Program-made: the position numbers and the translations under genes | Notes under the pieces: generated by a model | What the model saw: the letters and a program-made list of their open reading frames with translations, nothing else | Databases searched by the model: none | Told to the model about the DNA's origin: nothing | Assembly: GCF_014633365.1 (NCBI RefSeq) | Contig: NW_026267104.1 | Span: 310,001-374,000, forward strand | DNA: 64,000 nt | Direction: 5' to 3' | From: Diospyros lotus | Taxonomy: Eukaryota > Streptophyta > Magnoliopsida > Ericales > Ebenaceae | Shown: piece by piece, positions 38,345-49,029 of the stretch | Layout: each line of letters opens with the position of its first letter | Numbering within the stretch: the first letter of the stretch is position 1

Positions 38345-38586
38345 TCTAGTAGTTGCATTTAGTTCCATGCTTCCATTTTGTTAGTTCCTTCCAGACATTG
38401 AAATAAACTGTTAGCCTGGACACTCCCAGGTTATAGGCACTTCCAAATGCTCGGCTACTAAAGTTTGTCCCCGACAGGACCTTAACAACCCTCCAATGGG
38501 GGACCGCTGCTTGAATAACAGCATGATGTAATGATGAATTCTAACTGCTGGGCATGGAGGTTCATATTGAACAACTTCTTTCCCTC
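38345..38586 (-). pseudogene. MFT-like exon 4 relic
   Basis: On the minus strand, after acceptor ..gtgcccag, the frame reads GKEVVQYEPPCPAVRIHHYI, then MLLFKQRSPIGG. After a shift it continues NFSSRAFGSAYNLGV, then TVYFNVWKEL, to a stop at 38345. This is the order of the last exon of MFT/FT-type PEBP genes (G.E...Y..P.P..GIHRY.. .LF.Q, then F.TR.FA...LG.P...VYFN...E). A frameshift in the middle, with Arg/His changes at conserved Gly-Ile-His-Arg-Tyr, marks it as dead. It faces copy 3 of exon 1 tail to tail across only about 12 bp. Confidence 0.75.
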
Positions 38587-38789
38587 CTGGGCACATAGGC
38601 TCCCACCAGGGCTCTTCCTGAGACTTTACAGAAATTTAATAACATAAGAAAAATGTTAGTTATATTGTCAAAAATAATTTCAAAATAAGTTAATTGAATA
38701 TTATATTTTACATCCTTTGAAATTTACAACAAAAAAAAAAATTATTATATTTATGCATATTTTCATCCGTATTTTCTCTTACAGGGCTA

Positions 38790-39901
38790 GTTTTTACCTA
38801 GGTTGCACGGAAACGGAAACGGGAGACGTTTCCGATAGGAAACGGAAACGCGGAAACGGTATTTTTCTAAAAAGATAGGAAACGGAAACGCGGGATAAAT
38901 TGTAAATATTAAAAATATAGAGATTTTTAATAAATATAATTTTTAATATAAAAAATAAAAAAATTCAAATATAAACAAATATTTGAATTTCTCTTACTGT
39001 AAGATTTCTAATTAAAGCATCAACCAAATATTTGAAAAAAATAACAGCTTTTCAAATACGAGCATTTCTCTTACTGTAAGATTTCTAATTAAAGCATCAA
39101 CCAATTCTTAACTGCATATATCAAAATTACATACAAAACTCACTTAAATTAAATATATAGAACATAATTGCCAACCCTGTAATTGCACATACAACATTGT
39201 AATTGCATACAAAACTCATTTAAATTAAATATACACAACTATACAAGCCATTAGCCAACACTGTAATTGCACATACAAGCCACAAAGAGAAAAGCAACCA
39301 AGGAGAATCAGGAGATTACTTACAAGAGTGCGACGAAACAGAAGACAACACGACAGCGAAGGCAACGACAAAGACGGCAAAGGCGACGGTGAAGACAGCA
39401 AAGGCGATGACGAAGACCGTGAAGGCGATGATGAAGATGGCTAAGGGGACGACGAAGACGGCGAAGGCGACGACAAAGACAGCTAAGGCGACGACGAAGG
39501 AGATGAAGTGAGGTGCTGAAGTAGACGGCGATGAGCACCGAAACGAACCAGAGGGACGAGTGCGACGAAGTTGACGGCGGCGAGAGCCACAAAACAACCA
39601 AATCAGAAGCAGGTAGCGGCGAGGGCGAAGGCAATCGAACTCGAACTGGAAGAAGAAGAAAAGGAAAAGAGGAAAAATTTAGGGATTTAGGGCTTTTGTT
39701 CAAGCCGCGGCCCGCTGGAAGCAATTGAAACGTGTTTCCAGAATTTTTTTTTAATTACGGAAACGTCTCATAAGTTTATAAAAATTACACAAACGGCTCA
39801 AAAACGTTTCAGGCGTTTTTTAACCGTTTTCGAAACGAGAAATGATTCGGAAGCGCCGAAACGGCACCTCCGAACCGTTTCCGTGCTTCATAGGTTTTTA
39901 C
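38790..39901. mobile_element. Non-autonomous TIR DNA transposon with 8-bp target duplication
   Basis: Perfect 8-bp duplications GTTTTTAC lie at 38790-38797 and 39894-39901. Termini are inverted repeats: left 'ctaggttgcacggaaacgg' and, reading inward from the right, 'ctatgaagcacggaaacgg'. Subterminal 'ggaaacgg' motifs are repeated at both ends. The element is 1096 bp (38798-39893). An 8-bp duplication fits hAT; the terminal sequence itself is not a canonical hAT end. The interior holds a 40-bp direct repeat (38988-39027 and 39065-39104), a 21-bp minisatellite and a GC-rich coding-like patch (39500-39720), but no transposase. Confidence 0.8.
39358..39504. repeat. 21-bp minisatellite, ~7 copies, inside the TIR element
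   Basis: Units such as 'gaaggcaacgacaaagacggc', 'aaaggcgatgacgaagaccgt' and 'gaaggcgacgacaaagacagc' follow in strict 21-bp register. In the forward direction the register gives acidic and basic repeats of K-A-x-D-D/E type. The opposite strand gives Arg/Leu/Val-rich frames up to 134 codons. The in-phase repeat could be a captured fragment of a low-complexity gene, or it could be selfish. Confidence 0.8.
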
Positions 39902-40112
39902 CCCTTTTTTTTTTTGTTTAAATTTAGTTTTATCTCAATCATTAAGGTTTTAAACATTGCCTCCCTCCTCCTAGCTAGTGGTCCTTGCCAGACTTGGCAA
40001 TATATTTTATCATGTAAAAAATAAATTAGTGTTATTATACAATAAAAAAGGACTTCTAAAATAAATATTTTACGAGGTCTTCTATAAAAAAATAAATTCA
40101 CAACATTTTATT
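39902..40112. other. AT-rich stretch, nothing recognised
   Basis: No gene or repeat relative was found apart from the target duplication at its left edge. Confidence 0.4.
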
Positions 40113-40310
40113 CTCCTTCTAATTCTTATTTTGGCTTGTCCATGCAAAGAAATTACTTTTGAACTTTAAAAGAATATCAAACCCTATTCTCTTATTTAGG
40201 AACCCTAAACTGTCCCCTTTTAGTATAATCGAGAGATAAGATATATTGTACAGTAATCACACTTATATATACACACAAAATAATAAAATATTTCTTAATT
40301 GCGTTGGTCT
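40113..40310 (-). promoter_or_regulatory. Copy of the unit promoter module (minus)
   Basis: Reading leftward: 'cgcaattaagaaat', then 'tatatataag' (40263-40273), then 'agggttcctaaataagag' and a leader. The same order occurs at 59365-59545 and 60515-60700. No readable exon remains downstream of it. Confidence 0.5.
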
Positions 40311-40682
40311 TCCCCTTTTTTTTTTTCTTATCTGACTACATATATTTTCAAAATTACTGTACTACCATACTTTTCTAATACTATTTTAACCCTCGATCAA
40401 ATATCTCTTTGATTATATAAAAACAAATTAGTGTTATTGTATAGCAAAAATAAAAAATATTATTAAAATATTTGTCTAAATTTCTATTAAAAAAATATGC
40501 GTCGAACCCTTAGCCACTTTATTCAGGTGTTTAGTGAAAAAGAGAAAAATAAAACCATTTTCTCATCTTTGAAAAAATATATACCTTGTAGTTGCACAAA
40601 TGAGACTCAACTGAAATATACCCTTTTAAGGAAAGCAGCACTTCTATTCCAAAACACTGCACACTAAGTAAGCAAAATAATT

Positions 40683-41323
40683 TTAGGGTGTCAAAAAATA
40701 TTCAAAAATTGGTGAATCAGATTAAATTGAATTATGCCTTTTGATTGGTTCTATGATTCAAATGTTAGGTCTGGTTCTAAAAAATTAAAAATCGATATAT
40801 TTAGTTTGGTTATTAATTTTTTTTTTTTCAAATCGTGGTTCGAACCGAACCAGAACCGATATTATACTTATATATATTATAATTTTTTTAAGTATACATA
40901 TATATATATATATACATATGCATAAATAATATCACTTCCTAAGAAACTAGCGAGATTTATAAACTCATTTATTTCTAGACTGTTATGCTCTATTGCTATA
41001 TTAAATAGTCGATATAATCTCATTTAATGAGATAGTCTATAAATTATTGTGTTCTACTTTTATTTCAAGACTTAAAGTATTAATAAAGTTATGAGTTTAT
41101 TTTAATTAACAAATTGTTTGTAATCTCATATTTTACGAAAATGTTTAGAAGATAAATGTTAATTGAATAAAATCGAAACTAATCCGGTATGACAGATTGA
41201 TCATGGTTTGATTTTATATATGTAATTATTCGATTATAGTTCTTATTTTTTTTGAATCGTTAAAAATAATTCAATTACTGGATTCTTAAAGAATCAGACC
41301 AATCCGAACCGTGGACACCCCTA
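40683..41323. mobile_element. hAT-like MITE
   Basis: The left end 'ttagggtgtc' and right end 'gacacccctaa' are inverted repeats of the TAGGGGTGTC type seen in many plant hAT MITEs. Flanks 'aaataatt' and 'aaataatg' match at 7 of 8 bases. The interior is AT-rich with 'cgaaccgaaccagaacc' and 'aatccgaaccgtgg' motifs and has no coding capacity. Confidence 0.65.
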
Positions 41324-41940
41324 AATAATGCACAGCCCAAAGCAACCCATATCCCAACAGCTAGACACAAAGACAATCAAAACCTCAAATGATAACTGGC
41401 GTTTGAAATAAATAAATAAATAATCAAATTGAAACAACAAATATTTTACTTACTAAACAAGAATAAAGGGAAATGACAATTTTAGCTCCCAAAATATAGG
41501 TCAAATAATCGGATAAATAATATGTCGATGTCAATTTGATGAGTTGCGAGTTAAATTTTTATCCTGCGCAAAGAACAAAGACCTAATCTGTAATTTATCT
41601 CACCTGACGTAATCGAAAACACAAATATCAAGAACTGTGCAAAAATAATCCTCCCAACAAAATAACAGTTTTAAACAATTTTAATGAAAGAGATTCTATA
41701 CAAAAGGAGTGATAATCTAAACCAAATTCAGTCCAGTCGCTTACAAGGCTACAGAAAAATTTTACACAAATTTCATATTTTCCTCCCGCATTAAGTATGG
41801 ATACAAATTTCCCATTCATGGCCCACCCAAAAGTTAGATAGATGCCAAGAGATTTCACCCTTAATAAGAATTAGCTTCATATCAACCAGGAACCTGGTGC
41901 AGCGAAGCGGCTGTGTCTCACACACACACACATCCACAAC

Positions 41941-41960
41941 ACCCCCCCCCCCCCCCCCCG
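41941..41960. repeat. Poly-C tract
   Basis: About 18 consecutive C after 'cacacacacacacatccacaaca'. The complementary strand is a G-run able to form G-quadruplexes. M2 and M3 lack it at the same place. Confidence 0.9.
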
Positions 41961-42261
41961 GCAAAATAAATAAATAACAAGGAGACTCTGTGCATGGCTT
42001 GGATTTGCAGCCCATACAAGTTGCAAATGGACTCCCATGGACTTCTTCAAGCCACCATTAGTGCTGATGCTCAACGCCATGCCTATCTCCCTGTGCAAGT
42101 ATCCATAACAGTTAAATACAGACTCACCGAGATCCAAGCGGCTAATCAAGACGTCAACCAACAACAAAATATTTTAGGTACAGAACCAAACAAAAGTCCC
42201 CTTTCAAATAGGTGGAAATCAAAGCCTGCTGCACAGATCCAAAAACCTCAAAAATTTTGTG

Positions 42262-42292
42262 TTTGGGGGAGGGGGAGAGAGAGAGAGAGAAA
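42262..42292. repeat. GA-rich microsatellite shared by the minus units
   Basis: 'gggggagggggagagagagagagag'-type tract. Positional relatives lie at about 45781-45800 (M2) and 57354-57370 (M3), so it predates the duplications. The same-type tract at 56392-56420 also runs into (GT)n. Confidence 0.8.
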
Positions 42293-43497
42293 GGGCCCAA
42301 GGATTACTTGACCTAGAAATAAGCCTACGGTCTAGCAAAAAAGCAGAAAGAAAAAGCCCATCATTTGATTCATTTCATAAGATCCATTACAACAAGGAAA
42401 AGTTGTGGTGCATGCAATATTGGCAACTTTCATATATTTTTATATTCCACGTTCCCTCTTTTTTCTCATTTTTGTTCCCCGTAAAACATATCATCTGAAA
42501 ATGAAATATAAAATTACAAAGAGAGCTAAATAATTACAAGACCACCTTCTGGATTCCACTGTAAATGGAACTAAGATAAAGAGTACAACTAGAATGGAAA
42601 ACGTACGTGGCAGTAAAGTCGGAATTTAATACAAATTAGAACATACAATAAGTGCACTTTATCCTACAAGTGCTTTGTATTAGTAGGTCAAGGGCCATAG
42701 CACAACTAAAGACTATAATTAAGAGTTAATTTCAGCAACAAATAGCACGAAAGTAAAATCTAAGCTTATAGAATGAAGTTACTCCAATGAATGAATTGAA
42801 GTTGCTCAATATTTAGTGCTATTGCAAAAAAGGTAAAAAAGGTTAATGAGTAAACAACCTTGCCAAGAAAGTGACTTAGGATTTTTGATATATCTAAAGG
42901 AGACAGAGTATAGATAGTCATAAGCCTAAGCAAGAGGAAGATAGCCTATACAAGAAAGAAATGGAATGCAATTAAGAGTTAAACTGAGAAAGACCTGATT
43001 CAAATTTGATCTGATTCTAATCTCGCTTGTTTATAAAGCCAGCTACATCCTGCTTATAATGTGGAGCTTTCAGTTCATGTAGATTTTTTTTTTTTTTTAA
43101 TGGGAGATCAGTGAATTAAGTTAATCCCCTTAAAGGTGCCCATCCCAGACCTATTGAATAAAACATCACCTTAATGTAGCAGTCTCACACATACATCTAC
43201 ATATAGCCAATATCAGTTCAGTTCTTACGGCCTTCAAGATTTTATGTAATTTATTAAGGGGATAATACGCATCTAGGGAGGGATTTTCTAAGCAGTATGA
43301 AACATTATTCTTTAGCAAAAACATGCTGCATGCCGTGTTATGCCAAAACAACATTATACAAAAACAATACGTAAACCCTAAGAGAAGAGCGGATTGATTC
43401 CTACCACTGTGACTTAGGATATCCACCACAAACGGAGATGCCAAATTCACCAGGAAACCATGCCATCCAGCGCAGGACAATGGCGAAGTAAAGTATG

Positions 43498-43530
43498 GCC
43501 TTTGATGGGATGGGATGGGATGGGATGGAA
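43498..43530. repeat. Pentamer tandem repeat (GGATG)n
   Basis: 'gatgggatgggatgggatgg' tract inside the block that reads 'tttgattggctgg' in M2, so it is an expansion private to M1. Confidence 0.85.
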
Positions 43531-44149
43531 TGGATCATTCAAAGTATGCCATCATGCCATCTTGCTTTTCCCTGGCCACACCGGCCAGGTTTCATACACA
43601 CTTGATCAGAGAAAAACACTCACAAACAGAAAGAGAAAACAACCGATTTTGATGGGAGAAAAGTAAGCCTATACCTTTGGTTGAGGCGGACAATATCCCC
43701 CGAAGGGTACTATTAAGCCAGACCGCAGGGTTTGCATCCACGAATGGAGGACGCAAGGATTTCCACAGGCTTTCTTGAACTGCTCCGTTGCTCTCCTTCA
43801 ACGCAAAATCCGTTGGATACCAGAATTGGACGTGAACAGGCCGGGGGGACGACCGCTGGTGGTCGGAGGGTGGGAAACAAGGCCGGATAGTTGGTCGGAA
43901 CAAGCGGTCGATGGAGTGTCTCGATCATTTTGGAACCCTAAACAATCTCCTTCAATTCCTAGAGAGAAAGCAGCAATAGGAGAGACTACAATTAAAACAA
44001 GTATTGAAGCAAGCAGAGAATGAAAGAAATTAACTCAACCTTCTTCTCCGTCCGGGATGCAGATTCTTCAGCCTCTTAGAAAACCCTTTCCTTCCTTTTT
44101 TTTGAGTACTAGAGCTTGAAAGTTCTAGACCCCCGATGCCCCCTATACA

Positions 44150-45165
44150 GGAAATGCCAAATTCTTTCTTAATTACGTTTACCTCCCTCAGTTTTGTCTT
44201 ATTTTGACCGAACCTCTTATATTTTTTTAAATTACAGTAAATACCATACTTTTTAAATATTACTTCAAAACTACTCGAGGCTAAGGGGAACTTTTTGTTC
44301 GATTTTCCCATTAATAATAACAACAGAAATAAGTTCATCGACCGTCACGTACTAGTGTATTATTTTTTCTTAATAGCAATTATTATTTATTTATTTATAA
44401 TTCTTAAATTATTAATTATTTATCACAACATTTCTTATTTTTTATTGTGTTTGATATTTAAAATTTAAAATATTAATAAATATAAGTATTTATCACGTGA
44501 AGCCCAGACAGTCCATTATCAAATTTAATTTTTTAATATAAAAAAAATATTTTTAATAATAATTCAATTTCAAAAAAATTATAACCTATCTCAAAATTTG
44601 TGATGTGTAATTTTTCATCTCAAAAAAAAATTTTACCTTCTTACATAAATTTCTAAATCCGTCTGTGCCCATTAATTTCGATTGCTAGAATTAGGAACTT
44701 TTAGACAACAAAGAAAAATGCCAAATTTTTCCTTAATTAGGTTTACCTCCCTCAATTTTGGCTTATTTTGACCAAACCTTTTATATTTTTCAAATTACAA
44801 TAAATATCATAAGTACCATACTTTTTGAATATAATATCAAAATTTCTCTCCACTTAAGAAAAGCTTTTTGTTCAATTTTCTCATTAATAATAAAAAAAAT
44901 ATTATATTATTCTTATCCGACAACATAAAGTTTACCCAACGTAAACAACATCAAAAGAGATGTAAACCTCACTTTTCTGTACGCCCACGTCAACAAAACA
45001 AAACTGTTAATAATAACATAAACAAGTTCATTAGTTTTAATATATGTTCTAAATTCATAAAATACTACTTATTTTTTTCTTTTTATACTCCTAATTATTC
45101 TTTATTTATCAATAATTCTTAAATTATTAACACTCCTCAGTTTAGATTACCTGCAAGACTTAAAG
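44150..45165. repeat. Direct duplication of a promoter-side block (~560-bp offset)
   Basis: The stretch 44150-44470 is repeated at 44710-45125: 'aatgccaaatt.ttcttaatta.gtttacctccctca', 'gctaaggggaactttttgttcgattttc' versus 'aagaaaagctttttgttcaattttc', 'attaataataa', 'aacaagttcat' and 'ataattcttaaattattaa'. The 'cctccctca...ttattttgacc' piece is the reverse complement of the block at 29774 and 61978. No gene is seen; the rest to 45250 is AT-rich. Confidence 0.7.
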
Positions 45166-45289
45166 ATTTAAAACATTAGTAAATATGAATATCTCTCTAT
45201 ATAGATGAAGAGTGAAAAGTAAAGAACTCTTTTGAGTCATGGACCCGTATTAGCTGCAGTAGTTGAAAATGATCGCTTCAAATACAAAA

Positions 45290-45960
45290 CCTTTTCAAGG
45301 CCAGTTGGATGCAACCATGGCCTCTTCCAAAGCAATCAAATCATATATAGTTACAAAATTCCCAGTCATGACCACTGAAAAGTAACACACACCAACTCCC
45401 CAAATGAAAGTAAACTTTGTGCATGAACAAACACCAAGAACATAGTGAAGGAAACAGCATCTCCCCAAATGGACAGCCACTGAACTTTGATCATGGTTTG
45501 GATTTGCTTCCTAACCACTTTGGATATCTTCAAGCCACCATTGGCGCTTGGTCAGCTTCTTAAGCTCTGCTGCGAGTATCGTTAGCAGCTAAAAACATAG
45601 ATTGACAGAAGAACATCAACTCAAGATGTCAATTGGCATCTGAAGATTTTTACTTAAAAAGAGTATAGAAGGTAAAGAAACAAACGAAAAGCCTCTTGAA
45701 ACTGGATGGAGATCAAAGCCTACAGACGATATCCAACAACAAAAGAACAACCATAGAACAGTTTTGCTCAGACCGCCAGAAAGAGAGAGAGAGAGAGAGC
45801 ATGAATCTTATCTTCCACCTAGCGAACAGCCAAAGATAGTTTAGCAGAAAAACAAGGATGAAGCCTATCATCTCATAAGATCCATTTTTAAGATCAAATT
45901 ATTTCCCTTCTAACCACAGAGTTCTAGCGCATGCAGTATATGCAACTTTGATATATTTTT
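45290..45960 (-). pseudogene. Duplicated unit M2, 3' part
   Basis: The stretch 45295-45410 on the minus strand ('gagttggtgtgtg', 'cagtggtcatgactgggaatttt', 'tttggaagaggccatg') matches 28450-28545. The stretch 45480-45620 matches 41990-42140 and 57035-57185. The stretch 45655-45800 matches 57230-57370 and 53945-54070. Coding content is degraded; one 61-codon frame across it is probably chance. The gypsy element interrupts the unit at 45961. Confidence 0.55.
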
Positions 45961-45965
45961 ACATT

Positions 45966-46291
45966 TGATGCTGTCACCAATCAAGACTCAGGCCAAAGCT
46001 GATCCGACCACGCCGGAACAATATTTTAATATTTCTTAAATTTTAGAATTCAACTTGGTTTAGAATTTTACTTTATGTTATTTTAATACTTCTTAAGTTT
46101 TAGAATTCTACTTGATTTAGGATTCTACTTATGTTTCTACTTGATTTAGAATTTTAAAACTTAATAAGTATTAAAATAACATAAAGTAGAATCCTAAACC
46201 AAGTAGAATTCTAAAACTTAAGAAGTATTAAAATATTATTCCGGCGTGGTCGGGTCGGCTTTGGGCCGGGTCTTGATTGGTGACTGCATCA
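45966..46291 (-). repeat. Rearranged, palindromic 3' LTR
   Basis: The right arm (46291 leftward) starts TGATGCAGTCACC like the 5' LTR and follows it for about 130-160 bp. The left arm (45966 rightward) starts TGATGCTGTCACC, also the LTR start, in opposite orientation, and follows it for about 190 bp. The centre is near 46155. The remaining ~325 bp of a normal LTR, including the GTTGCGTCA end, are missing. The outer terminus still abuts the ACATT target duplication. Confidence 0.85.
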
Positions 46292-47463
46292 TTCACCTCT
46301 ACTTGAGAAGAATTCGTCCTCGAATTATGATCTGGGTATGACAACTCAACGTCCGGCAAATACAAAGAAATATCAGCAACATTGAATGTTTTGAAAATAC
46401 CCATATGATTTGGCAAATCCACAACATAAGCATTATCATTGATCTTCTTTGTAATCTTGTAAGGACCATACTTCTTTGGCTTGAGCTTGTACTGTTGTCT
46501 TACAGGAATCCGTTCATTCTTCAAGAATATCATGACTATATCTCCAACCGCAAATACCTTGTGTTTCCTATGCTTATCAGCTATTGCCTTGTACTTCTTA
46601 TTCCCTTCGTGCAACTTTTGCTTGACATCTTCCTGAACTGCTTGAACGTGTTCGGCTAAGTCATTAGCTACAACACTGAAACCTGGTACCTTTGGCAATT
46701 TTACCAAATCTAATGCATGATTAAGAACTTTCATGTATACGATAGAGAATGGTGATCGTCCTGTTGAGCTATGCACGGCGTTGTTGTAGGCAAAGTCCGC
46801 TTGAGCTATGACTAGATCCCATTGTCTTGGCTTGTCTTTGCAAACACTACGAATCAGATTTCCTAAGGTACGATTCACCACCTCTGTCTGTCCATCAGTC
46901 TGGGGATATGCTGTGCTGCTGAAATTCAAAGATGAATCGAACATTCTCCACAAAGTAATCCAGAAGTGACTCAAAAATCTTGTATCACAATCCAAAGTAA
47001 TAGTTTTAGGGACTCCATGTAGTCTAACAATCTCCTTGAAAAACAGTTTGGCTGTAGCTACTGCATCTGCCGTCTTCTTGCATGGGAGAAAGTGTGTCAT
47101 CTTGAAAAACCTGTCAACCACTACAAAAACAGAATCCATACCTCGTTGGGTTCGCGGTAGACCCAACACGAAGTCCATAGACAAATCTTCTCAAATAACA
47201 TTGGGAACAGGCAATGGCATGTAGAGACCGGTGTTAGAAGAGTGCCCCTTAGCTGTTTGACATATATAACACCTCGCCACAATAATAGAAACATCTCTCC
47301 TTACTCTTGGCCAATAATACCTTCCCATAACAGCTTCAATAGTCTTATCTCTGCCAATATGCCCTGCTAAGCCACCACCATGTAAATCCCGAATAATTTT
47401 CTCACGAAAAGATGTGCAAGAGATGCACAATTGATTTACCTTCATGAGAAACCCATCATGCAC
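46228..47463 (-). pseudogene. Gypsy integrase relic, reading into the 3' LTR
   Basis: Frame 1 (47463-47191) is the H2C2 part: [39 protein letters not shown], ending at a stop where Trp is usual (VPNVI*EDLSMDF). Frame 2 (47184-46228, 318 codons) is the catalytic core: [51 protein letters not shown], so the D-D-E residues are kept, although SDRD and DRFSK are changed to LDCD and DRFFK. The C-terminus ([38 protein letters not shown]) has no visible chromodomain. The frame ends 64 bp inside the 3' LTR. Confidence 0.92.
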
Positions 47464-47475
47464 ATAGAAATCTCC

Positions 47476-48306
47476 TTATGGTTGTTGAGACATCCATTGT
47501 TCCCACACATATTTGAAATCCTCGTCTGTTGCATATAATTCTTTCAAGCACTCAAACCCAACAATCTCAACACTAAGGGTCTTGATCAAATCCACACGCC
47601 TACTCAAAGTGTCTGCTACTCGATTTTGCTGTCCCGACTTATGTACAATTTTATATGAAAATTTATCAATAAAAGCAGACCATCTAGCATGCATATCACT
47701 CCTCAATTGCCTTTGACTACTCAAGTACTTAAGAGCTTGGTGATTCGTGTAAAGAACAAATTCTTTGACAATTAAGTAATGTTCCCATGTCTTAAGAGCC
47801 CTCACCACTGCATAAAACTCCTTATCATAAGTAGACCACTTTCTTCTGTCTTCACACAACTTCTCACTGAAAAATGCAATTGGTCTCTTCTCTTGGGACA
47901 ACACAACACCTATACCCACTTCACTCGCATCACACTCAACCTCAAACAATTTGTCAAAGCTTGGCAAAGCTAAGACAGGAGCGATACATAATTTCTCTTT
48001 TATCAAGGTGAAACTTTACTCTTGTTCTTCACCCCAATGGAACTTTCCTTTCTTTAAACACTCAATAATTTGAGCCACAATACTACTAAAGTGTTTGATA
48101 AACCGCCTATAGAAAGTCGCTAACCCATGGAAACTTCGCACATCACTGACATTTTTAGGGGTTGGCCATTCTCTAATAGCTCGCACTTTTTCCTCATCTA
48201 CCTTTACGCCCTATTTGCTTATAACAAAACTCAAGAACAACAAGCTCTCACTCATAAAAGTATACTTCTTCAAATTAGCATAAAGTTTGTTTTCCCTCAA
48301 CACCTC
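47476..48306 (-). pseudogene. Gypsy RT connection and RNase H relic
   Basis: From 48306 leftward: [38 protein letters not shown], two stops, then an open frame (48006-47476) with [57 protein letters not shown], and [16 protein letters not shown]. This is the Ty3-type RNase H (CDAS, YxxDKE, TN/DH, N.VAD...SRR), which degrades the RNA strand during reverse transcription. ECDAS retains its Asp. A stop follows SQQP. Confidence 0.9.
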
Positions 48307-49029
48307 TCAAATATGCCCCTCATGCTCATTAATAGACTTACTGTATATCAAAATATCATTAAAATACACAACAGCGAATTTACCAATGAAATGGTGTAAT
48401 ACTTGGTTCATTAGTCTCATGAAAGTGCTTGGTGCATTGGTTAGTCCAAATGGCATGACTAACCACTCAAACAACCCATCTCTCGTCTTGAAAGTTGTCT
48501 TCCACTCATCTCCAAGTCGAATTCTGATTTGATGATAACCACTTCTAAGATCAATTTTGGTAAAAATCACAACCCCATCAAGTTGATCAAGCATGTCGCC
48601 GAGCCTAGGAATTGGAAATTTGTACCCAATAGTAATTTTGTTGATAGCTCTACTGTCAACACACATCCTCCAACTCCCATCTTTCTTTGGTGTCAATAAT
48701 ACTGGCACTGCACATGGACTCGTGCTAGTCTGAATGTGCCCTTTTCTCAACAATTCCTCTACCTGCTCACGCAAAATCTCATTCTCCCTAGGACTCATCA
48801 TGTAGTGTAGTAGGTTAAACAAGCTAGCACCAGGAACCAAGTCAATGTAGTGTTGAATATCTCTCATAAGAGATAGCTCATTAGGCAACTCCTCAGGAAC
48901 CACATCATGAAATTCCTCCAACAATCCCTGCACCTCCACTGGAATTTGATTCACCTTCAGTGGCTCACTCACACTCTCTCCCTTGATAACCAATAAGTAA
49001 ACCTCTCGATTATCCTTACACTCCCTCAC
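48307..49029 (-). pseudogene. Gypsy reverse transcriptase relic with altered catalytic motif
   Basis: The 240-codon frame carries the usual RT order: [79 protein letters not shown], then [11 protein letters not shown]. The last is the polymerase active site, normally YFDD in this clade; here the first Asp is Asn (codon AAT, plus-strand 48358-48360). Synthesis of cDNA would be lost. The frame ends at a TGA after EHEGHI where Trp is usual; the thumb/connection continues beyond it (48306-48007) with two more stops. Confidence 0.95.

Larger units (their letters stand above)
41600..44115 (-). pseudogene. Minus-strand duplicated unit M1 (degenerate, B3-unit related)
   Basis: Read leftward it holds a leader (44060-43930), an exon-like block around 43690-43830 whose minus frame contains SSSRKPVEILASS and which ends before donor '|gtataggc' (43675), a second block ending at donor '|gtagga' (43403), a small block at 41990-42140, and the 3' block (41765-41885) matching 28.6 kb. 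The same blocks occur in M2, M3 and the plus copy at 62.2 kb. No stretch long enough to name a domain survives. Assignment to the B3 gene unit rests on the shared 3' block. Confidence 0.5.

Noticed and set aside
39320..39724. 134-codon Arg/Leu-rich minus-strand frame
   Set aside because: It is the reverse reading of the 21-bp minisatellite and GC-rich patch, and its composition follows the repeat.
41791..42311. Overlapping frames of 74-105 codons around 41.8-42.3 kb
   Set aside because: They run through a poly-C tract and GA microsatellite and are not kept in the paralogous units M2 and M3.
46405..48532. Plus-strand frames across the gypsy element
   Set aside because: They are antisense shadows of integrase, RNase H and RT, whose motifs are clear on the minus strand.
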